Part shown: in pieces, positions 24,369 to 29,422 of the stretch
Layout: each line of letters begins with the position of its first letter
Numbering within the stretch: position 1 is the first letter of the stretch
DNA from: JAAXVZ01 sp964392465
GTDB lineage: Archaea > Nanobdellota > Nanobdellia > Woesearchaeales > GW2011-AR15
Assembly: GCA_964392465.1 (NCBI GenBank)
Contig: CAYMPC010000008.1
Location: 1 to 29,422, forward strand
DNA: 29,422 nt
Reading direction: 5' to 3'
Program-made: the position numbers and the translations under genes
The notes under the pieces: model-generated
What the model was told of the DNA's origin: nothing
The model's input: the letters and a program-made list of their open reading frames with translations, nothing else
Database searches by the model: none

Positions 24369-25433
24369 ATGCAGAGATTTATTATTGGAAAAGCAAAAAA
24401 ATCAGGATTGCCTCCTGGAAGTCTTGTGCACATAGGGAAAAAAAGTGCAGAAAAAATTAACATAACTTTAATAGATTATGACAAAAAAAAATATGTTGAA
24501 AAAAGTATTGAAGATATAGAAGATTGTTTTAAATTTAAAAACACAAGAACTAACTCCTGGATAAACATTGACGGCATACATAATGCAGAATTTATTGAGA
24601 AGCTAGGAAAGAATTTCGGTCTGCATCCATTGATTCTTGAAGATATAATGAGTTCTGAACAGAGACCTAAGCTTGAAGAGTATGATGACTACTTATATAT
24701 TGTATTAAAAATGCTTTATCTAAATGATAAAAAAGACGAGATTGACATTGAGCAGGTAAGCATCATTATAGGAAAAAATTATGTTCTATCTTTTCAGGAG
24801 AAGCAAGGAGATGTATTTGAGGGTATAAGAAAAAGATTAAGAAATGAAAAAGGGAAGATTAGGACATTAGGCACAGACTATCTTGCTTATGCCATGATTG
24901 ATGCGATTGTTGATAATTATTTTGTCATCCTGGAAACATTTGGAGAATTAATAGAATCACTTGAAGAAGAGGTTGTAACCAACCCTACTTCAAAAACATC
25001 GAAAAAAATACATTCTGTAAAAAGAGAAATGATTGCCTTAAGAAAATCTGTGTGGCCTTTGAGAGAAGTTGCTAGATCTCTTGAAACAAATGAATCTAGT
25101 CTTATTAAAGATTCAACGAAGTTATATTTAAGAGATGTTTATGATCATACAATACAAGTTATAGATAATGTTGAAACCTTTAGAGATATTGTTTCTGGAA
25201 TGCTTGATGTATATTTATCTAGTGTAAGTAACAAAATGAATGAGATAATGAAAGTCCTTACTATTTTTGCAACAATTTTTATCCCCTTAACTTTTATAGT
25301 TGGATTATATGGGATGAACTTTAAGTATTTTCCAGAGCTGGAATGGAAATATAGTTATCCTGTTCTATGGGTAATAATGATAAGTATTAGTTTAGTTATG
25401 CTTAATTTTTTCAGAAAAAGAAAATGGATTTAA
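24369..25433 (+). CDS. corA: CorA-family divalent cation channel
   Basis: 354 residues. A large N-terminal cytoplasmic domain of mixed alpha/beta type and long helices, then two C-terminal membrane helices. The first ends with the signature YGMNF (near residue 317) and the second is VLWVIMISISLVMLNFF followed by the basic end RKRKWI. The GMN loop is the Mg(II) selectivity site of CorA pentamers. Full length. A TATA-like ATATTAAAAG lies about 28 bases before the ATG, so it is probably transcribed separately from rad50. Confidence 0.93.
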   Translation: MQRFIIGKAKKSGLPPGSLVHIGKKSAEKINITLIDYDKKKYVEKSIEDIEDCFKFKNTRTNSWINIDGIHNAEFIEKLGKNFGLHPLILEDIMSSEQRPKLEEYDDYLYIVLKMLYLNDKKDEIDIEQVSIIIGKNYVLSFQEKQGDVFEGIRKRLRNEKGKIRTLGTDYLAYAMIDAIVDNYFVILETFGELIESLEEEVVTNPTSKTSKKIHSVKREMIALRKSVWPLREVARSLETNESSLIKDSTKLYLRDVYDHTIQVIDNVETFRDIVSGMLDVYLSSVSNKMNEIMKVLTIFATIFIPLTFIVGLYGMNFKYFPELEWKYSYPVLWVIMISISLVMLNFFRKRKWI

Positions 25434-25445
25434 AAAAACAAAAAG

Positions 25446-25453
25446 TATAAATA
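25446..25453 (+). promoter_or_regulatory. TATA box of the gene at 25477
   Basis: TATAAATA is centred about 27 bases before the ATG at 25477, giving a leaderless start. Confidence 0.6.
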
Positions 25454-25476
25454 CAAGAATAGTCTCAAAAAAAGAT

Positions 25477-25893
25477 ATGGCAACAACTGAAATTGCAACT
25501 GCTATTATTCCTGCTATAATTGTTGGAGGAGTAATAGGAATAATTGAAATGCTTTTTGTGCATTCTGATGAGATTGGGATGGGATGGTTTGGTCATGGTC
25601 TTCATGCCTTACCCTTTGCTATTTTATTTACTGTTGTAAGCATGAATGTTGAATGGGCTCTTCATTTTGTTGGGATTGGGACTACAAATTTCTGGATTCA
25701 TTATGGAACAATACTTGCTGTTTCAATAGTGGCAATGCTGAAAATTGCAGCTGCAGCAGCAATAGCTGGAAGAGTTGGAGAAAGATTCTATCATACCTTA
25801 ATGATTGGAGGCCTAATCTTCCTAGCAGGGATTTTAACAAGAATACTTGCTACTTTGATAACTAAATTTCTTCCTGTTGCATTAAGATTTTGA
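25477..25893 (+). CDS. Orphan four-helix membrane protein
   Basis: 138 residues with four hydrophobic segments: AIIPAIIVGGVIGIIEMLFV, LHALPFAILFTVVSMNVEWA, TILAVSIVAMLKIAAAAAIA and TLMIGGLIFLAGILTRILAT. Conserved-looking charged or polar residues stand in or near helices (Glu in IIEMLFVHSDE, WFGHGLH, GRVGERFYH). No family recognised. It has its own strong promoter and ends 17 bp before the metallo-beta-lactamase-fold gene, so the two may form an operon. Confidence 0.7.
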   Translation: MATTEIATAIIPAIIVGGVIGIIEMLFVHSDEIGMGWFGHGLHALPFAILFTVVSMNVEWALHFVGIGTTNFWIHYGTILAVSIVAMLKIAAAAAIAGRVGERFYHTLMIGGLIFLAGILTRILATLITKFLPVALRF

Positions 25894-25910
25894 ATTGTAA
25901 GTGAACTTTT

Positions 25911-26669
25911 ATGAAAATAAGTGTATTAGCAAGCGGAAGCAATGGAAACTCAATTTATGTTGAATCAAAACAAGCTTCTATTTTAGTAGATTCTGGGATT
26001 TCTGCAAAAGAAATAAGTAAAAGACTATCTAAAATTGGAAAAAAAATAGAAGAGATTGATGCTGTTCTTGTAAGCCACGAACATACAGACCATATAAGAG
26101 GAGTACAAAGACTTAACACCTCTTTTGATATTCCTGTTTATTTGAACAGGGCAACCTATGAATTTTCAAAGCTGATTCTTAAAAAACCAGTATTTTTTTC
26201 AAATAATAACTCTTTAAAATTTGAAGATTTGTCAATTACACCTTATTCTTCAAATCATGATGCTGCTGATCCTTGTTGTTTCAAAATTCAAGAAAACGGC
26301 ACAACATTAGGGATTTTGACTGATCTTGGAAAAGCAAATGAAAATGCAATTAATCTAACAAAAGAAGCGGATTGCCTTGTTTTAGAAACAAACCATGATA
26401 TTGACATGCTTATAAATGGACCATATCCTTATCCTTTGAAACAAAGAATATTAAGTGAAAAAGGCCATCTCTCTAATATAGATGCTGGCCTCCTTGTAAA
26501 AAACAATTCTTCTGAAAAATTAAAAAGAGTGTTTTTAGCTCATCTCAGCAAACAAAATAACACAGCAGAATTGGCCTATGAAACTTTCTCCACGCTTAAT
26601 AAAGAAAAAAAGGATTTGAAAAAAATAATTGCAAAACAAGAAGAAAACACAGAAATATTTGAAATATGA
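25911..26669 (+). CDS. WalJ/YycJ-like metallo-beta-lactamase-fold hydrolase
   Basis: 252 residues. MKISVLASGSNGNSIYVESK is the typical YycJ start, followed by the dinuclear metal site SH56EHTDH61. Later metal ligands fit SSNHDAADP and the Asp in GILTDLGKANEN, and AHLSKQNNTAEL near the C terminus is the family's final His motif. Bacterial WalJ is linked to cell-wall signalling and to DNA exonuclease activity in family members; in an archaeon the nuclease-type role is the more plausible. It follows the orphan membrane gene by 17 bp. Convergent with the eL33 gene. Confidence 0.85.
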   Translation: MKISVLASGSNGNSIYVESKQASILVDSGISAKEISKRLSKIGKKIEEIDAVLVSHEHTDHIRGVQRLNTSFDIPVYLNRATYEFSKLILKKPVFFSNNNSLKFEDLSITPYSSNHDAADPCCFKIQENGTTLGILTDLGKANENAINLTKEADCLVLETNHDIDMLINGPYPYPLKQRILSEKGHLSNIDAGLLVKNNSSEKLKRVFLAHLSKQNNTAELAYETFSTLNKEKKDLKKIIAKQEENTEIFEI

Positions 26670-26677
26670 TTTTAAAC

Positions 26678-26941
26678 TTATTCAATCTTTATTTTTTGGC
26701 TTATTGCCTGTCCAGGAATTCCTCTCTCAAATAAGGCTCTTACTGCTCCTTTTCTGCCATGAACCGCTGTTATTTTACCCAAGATCTTCTTTTTTTCTTT
26801 TCCTGTTGATTCCCAAAAAACAGATTTACCTATTAATGTTTCAGCTTTTTCCTTTGAGTCAACTGAATCTACTTTTAAGATTAGTTGATTTGGTGTTTGG
26901 GTCTTTCTTCCTCTTCTATAACTCGCAATAATCGCTTCCAT
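26678..26941 (-). CDS. rpl35ae: Large-subunit ribosomal protein eL33 (L35Ae)
   Basis: 87 residues, the usual archaeal length. GKSVFWESTGKEKKKILGKI and then AVHGRKGAVRALFERGIPGQ are the diagnostic pieces, ending AISQKIKIE. Found only in archaea and eukaryotes, it fixes the domain of the source organism. A GAGGG precedes the ATG very closely and a TATA-like TTTTTAAATC lies about 27 bases upstream. It is divergent from the pilin gene. Confidence 0.93.
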   Translation of the reverse strand: MEAIIASYRRGRKTQTPNQLILKVDSVDSKEKAETLIGKSVFWESTGKEKKKILGKITAVHGRKGAVRALFERGIPGQAISQKIKIE

Positions 26942-27037
26942 ACCCTCTTGGAAACTCAGATGATTTAAAAAGATTACGGAATAAAAAGAAATATAATTAA
27001 AAGTTATATAGAAACATTTATAAAGTTGTTTTAGCTT

Positions 27038-27631
27038 ATGAAATTAAAAAAGGGTGAAATTTTGAAAACAATAAATAAAAAAGCCGTTTCTCCATTGATT
27101 GCTACTGTTCTTTTAGTTATGATTGTTGTTTCAATAGGTGCTGCTGTTATGGTGGTTATCCAAGGATTGGCACAAGAAGGAATCCAATCTACGCAAGCTC
27201 AACAGCAGTTAATTAAATGTGGATCTGATGTAGAACTTTCTGTTTTTACTGTTGGAACTAGTTATAGAATATGTCTTAATAGAACTTCAAGTACAGGTGA
27301 TACAAGTTTTGGTATTTTATTAGAAAATAAAGGATTACAAGATGTATCTGGTTTTAAGTTATCTATTATTTCAGATATTATTTCCAATGAAGATGACACC
27401 ACTTATAGTTCAATAGATAAAGGAGAGATTCAAGGACTTATGTTTGGATTAAATTCTTCTGGAACAATCTCAAAAATAATATTATCTCCAAAAATACCAG
27501 GTGGACCTAATAACCCAACTGTAACATGTTCTGAACCAAATCTAGAATGGGATGAAGAGGAAATAGAAATGTTTACTGAGTGCAATGCTACTACCTGGGC
27601 AAATAATTTTGAAAGAATTGAACTAATTTAA
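27038..27631 (+). CDS. Archaeal type IV pilin-like protein
   Basis: 197 residues. The N terminus reads NKKAVSPLIATVLLVMIVVS: a short basic leader, a likely prepilin cleavage between Lys15 and Ala16, and the archaeal pilin core in which a hydrophobic helix of about 25 residues packs into the fibre. The rest is a beta-rich exposed domain with four Cys (LIKCGSD, ICLNRTS, VTCSEP, TECNAT), possibly two disulfides, and sequons such as NRTS, NSSG and NATT for N-glycosylation. It would be processed by the prepilin peptidase at 18383. No assembly ATPase or platform gene is nearby. TATA-like ATTTATAAAG and GTTATATAG elements lie upstream. Confidence 0.82.
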   Translation: MKLKKGEILKTINKKAVSPLIATVLLVMIVVSIGAAVMVVIQGLAQEGIQSTQAQQQLIKCGSDVELSVFTVGTSYRICLNRTSSTGDTSFGILLENKGLQDVSGFKLSIISDIISNEDDTTYSSIDKGEIQGLMFGLNSSGTISKIILSPKIPGGPNNPTVTCSEPNLEWDEEEIEMFTECNATTWANNFERIELI

Positions 27632-27654
27632 GTTTATTAAGTATTTTTATTTTT

Positions 27655-28182
27655 TCAAGGAATTCTCTTTAATCCTTTTACAAGATAATCCTCTTCTGTT
27701 TGCATTATTGGCCTTTCTTCTTTTTCTTTGAGCTTTATTTCAGATATTTTATCCTTGCCTGAGAAAATATACTCGCTGTAATTTTTTATCATAGAAAATG
27801 TTGTTTTTAACTCATTTTCAGAAGCTTTTCTAGAAGGCCATTCAAAGTTAATATTATCTTTTTCTTTTCTTGGTAAAACATTAAGAACAATATGCGGTAG
27901 ATCCTGTCCTGCTGCTAATCCATTATTCAAAAGTATGTTTGTGCCATATGCTCCTATTGATTCAAAAATTGAAGTTGATATTTTATTTGCAATAATAAAT
28001 AAGTGTTCAACGATTTTATCATCTGCTTCTTCTATAATTGGAATATGCTTTTTTGGAATAACAAGACTATGTCCTTCTACTGCAGGACTCTCATGCAAAA
28101 TAGCAAAACAGATCTCATCTTCATAAATAAGATGAAATTCCTTCTTATTTTCAAGTATTTTACAAACATCGCATTCTGTCAT
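27655..28182 (-). CDS. HIT-family protein, active-site triad degenerate
   Basis: 175 residues. Zn-type C4xxC7 start, then EGHSLVIPKKH, NNGLAAGQDLPH and the motif region PH97IV99LN101VLPRK. In active HIT hydrolases this is His-x-His-x-His; here the middle nucleophile is Val and the third His is Asn. The fold is still clear, so the protein may bind a nucleotide without hydrolysing it. A C-terminal charged extension of about 60 residues follows the HIT domain. It begins two bases after the stop of the other HIT gene, so translation is probably coupled. Confidence 0.85.
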   Translation of the reverse strand: MTECDVCKILENKKEFHLIYEDEICFAILHESPAVEGHSLVIPKKHIPIIEEADDKIVEHLFIIANKISTSIFESIGAYGTNILLNNGLAAGQDLPHIVLNVLPRKEKDNINFEWPSRKASENELKTTFSMIKNYSEYIFSGKDKISEIKLKEKEERPIMQTEEDYLVKGLKRIP

Positions 28183-28184
28183 TT

Positions 28185-28769
28185 TCAGCCAAACATTTTA
28201 GATATTTTATCTAAATCAACCTCACTAACTTTTTCAGATTTTTTAACTTCCTGAACTTCTTTATTCTCCTCATTTAATTTATTAGTTAATTGCAGTGTTT
28301 TTCCTTTTGCTCCAGCCATACTATTAGATATTTTAACTTTTATTTCCTCCAACTTATTCGAATCTGCTGCATTTTTATTAATTTGAAAAAACATATCATT
28401 ATTTTTTCTAGGAATTACATGAAGCATAAAATGAGGTGCTTTCTGCCCTGCAATTGCCCCATTTGCAATAAAGATAGTTGTTCCTTTTATTCCCATTGCC
28501 CTTAATAATATTTTTGAGGTCCTTTTTGCAATTACAGAAAGATATCCTATAAGATCATCCGGCAGTTGCGGCAAAATTTGATAATGCTGCTTTGGCAAAA
28601 TTAAACAATGTCCTTCATTTGCAGGATTTATATCCAATATAACACTCACTTTTTCATCAGAATATATCTCATGTGAAGGAATCTCCTTAGCTATTATTTT
28701 ACAGAAAATGCAGTTCTTTTTCTGAAGCTCCATAATCTCTTCAGGAGACATATTATCAAGAGTATTCAT
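28185..28769 (-). CDS. HIT-family protein, middle histidine replaced by Met
   Basis: 194 residues. C20IFC23KIIAKEIPSHEIYSD is the common HIT opening, then EGHCLILPKQHY and GAIAGQKAPH113FM115LH117VIPRK. The first and third His are present but the catalytic middle one is Met115. The C terminus has a charged helical extension from about 125. It is the first gene of a two-HIT operon with a TATA box (TTATATATAA, 28791-28800) about 26 bases before the ATG. The two proteins may form a heterodimer, since HIT proteins are dimers. Confidence 0.85.
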   Translation of the reverse strand: MNTLDNMSPEEIMELQKKNCIFCKIIAKEIPSHEIYSDEKVSVILDINPANEGHCLILPKQHYQILPQLPDDLIGYLSVIAKRTSKILLRAMGIKGTTIFIANGAIAGQKAPHFMLHVIPRKNNDMFFQINKNAADSNKLEEIKVKISNSMAGAKGKTLQLTNKLNEENKEVQEVKKSEKVSEVDLDKISKMFG

Positions 28770-28790
28770 AAGATAAATAATACCTGGCTG

Positions 28791-28800
28791 TTATATATAA
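28791..28800 (-). promoter_or_regulatory. TATA box of the HIT operon
   Basis: TTATATATAA is centred about 26 bases before the ATG at 28769 on the minus strand, giving a leaderless start. Confidence 0.6.
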
Positions 28801-28831
28801 TTTACTAAAAAAAATAAGGATTTGATGTAAT

Positions 28832-29422
28832 TTAATGAATTTTATACAAGGCTCCTGATTTATATTGATGATGATCATGAGAACAATTTTCACCACAAAC
28901 AAATTCAGCAACCGGCCCTAGAGAAACATAAATATCACTATCAGAAGAAGAATATATCTCTCTTTGTATAGGTGTTATTACATGTGTTTCATATAATTGC
29001 TTAGTGTTAAAGGTTCTCCCTCTAAAAGAAAGTATTTCTTCTTCAAGACTTACTCCTATTTTTTCCTTTTTTCTTGCTTCATTTCCTAATGAAAAATCAA
29101 ATGAAACTTCCGTTGATAAGCTCTTTTCCTGCTGTCCTTTTCCAATTGCAACCCATTGGTTAAATAAAATTAGGATATCATTTATGCTTTTTTTATCAAC
29201 TTCATCCAATGTATTTCCTGATCTCATTTTTACAAAAGCATCTACAATATCATTAATGTTTTGATCACTTACTTTAGAAGCATCTTCAAATACAATCTTT
29301 TTTATTTCCTCAACTTTATTTGTTTTGCGTTCTTCAAGAAATTTTTCAACTCTGTTTATTAACTCCTTTCCCAAATCCTTATCTGCCATTTCTTTAATGT
29401 GATGATACTCTGGTGTATCCTC
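28832..29422 (-). CDS. Orphan protein with C-terminal Cys/His cluster (open at right edge)
   Basis: An ATG at 29389 gives 185 residues, but the frame stays open to the window edge (EDTPEYHHIKEM precedes it), and no RBS stands before that ATG, so the start may be outside. The N-terminal part is acidic/basic helical (GKELINRVEKFLEERKTNKV), the middle has VSFDFSLGNEARKKEKIGVS, and the C terminus holds CGENCSHDHHQYKSG, a likely metal-binding group of two Cys and three His. No family recognised. The HIT operon starts about 60 bases downstream with its own promoter. Confidence 0.6.
   Translation of the reverse strand, partial: EDTPEYHHIKEMADKDLGKELINRVEKFLEERKTNKVEEIKKIVFEDASKVSDQNINDIVDAFVKMRSGNTLDEVDKKSINDILILFNQWVAIGKGQQEKSLSTEVSFDFSLGNEARKKEKIGVSLEEEILSFRGRTFNTKQLYETHVITPIQREIYSSSDSDIYVSLGPVAEFVCGENCSHDHHQYKSGALYKIH

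Overview
The window is an AT-rich, densely packed archaeal segment. Evidence for Archaea is ribosomal protein eL33 (L35Ae), an archaeal-type threonyl-tRNA synthetase, a PAC2-family proteasome-assembly chaperone homologue, a Rad50-type ATPase, an archaeal A24 prepilin peptidase with a type IV pilin, and TATA-like boxes centred about 23-30 nt before many start codons (leaderless mRNAs). Base composition, small genes and many orphan membrane proteins would suit a DPANN lineage (Woesearchaeota/Pacearchaeota-like), but that is inference. Two runs of N (493-502 and 14449-14548) show a scaffolded draft, probably metagenomic.

Layout. 1-1515: a radical SAM/SPASM gene on the minus strand, broken by a scaffold join; its two halves carry the same 44-bp end. 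1569-3999: thrS without an editing domain, then a NIF3-family protein. 4067-8181: an ECF-type uptake system (S protein, T protein, fused double ATPase), an APH-like kinase, and a convergent second S-like membrane protein. 8226-11463 (minus): a ProRS-like class II synthetase paralogue, an orphan protein and a SPASM radical SAM enzyme. 11578-13818: an orphan membrane protein, a PAC2 protein and a family 2 glycosyltransferase.

13857-17989 (minus) is the most unusual part. A two-gene module occurs twice in tandem: an 'A' membrane protein (signal peptide plus about five membrane segments, with N-terminal ~200 residues strongly conserved between copies) followed by a soluble helical 'B' protein. 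The two A proteins keep the membrane half but carry unrelated C-terminal parts, a Pro/Thr linker with a beta-rich domain in one and a charged helical domain in the other. I recognise neither family. An assembly gap removes the A2/B2 junction.

18101-21604: a small membrane protein, prepilin peptidase, dnaJ, then on the minus strand an RBBP9-like hydrolase and a frameshifted S-component-like gene. 21701-26669: a possible 36-residue small protein, rad50, a CorA channel, an orphan four-helix membrane protein and a WalJ-like metallo-beta-lactamase-fold protein. 26678-29422: eL33, a type IV pilin, two tandem HIT proteins that both lack the catalytic middle histidine, and an orphan protein with a C-terminal Cys/His cluster that is open at the right edge.

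Possible links: prepilin peptidase and pilin form a maturation pair; the ECF cassette plus kinase suggests uptake and trapping of a small metabolite; the aaRS-like paralogue and the SPASM enzyme could belong to a modification or biosynthesis pathway. No tRNA, rRNA, insertion sequence or convincing CRISPR array was seen. No stretch over 300 bases lacks a gene; the longest non-coding one (21605-21854) holds promoters and the small ORF.
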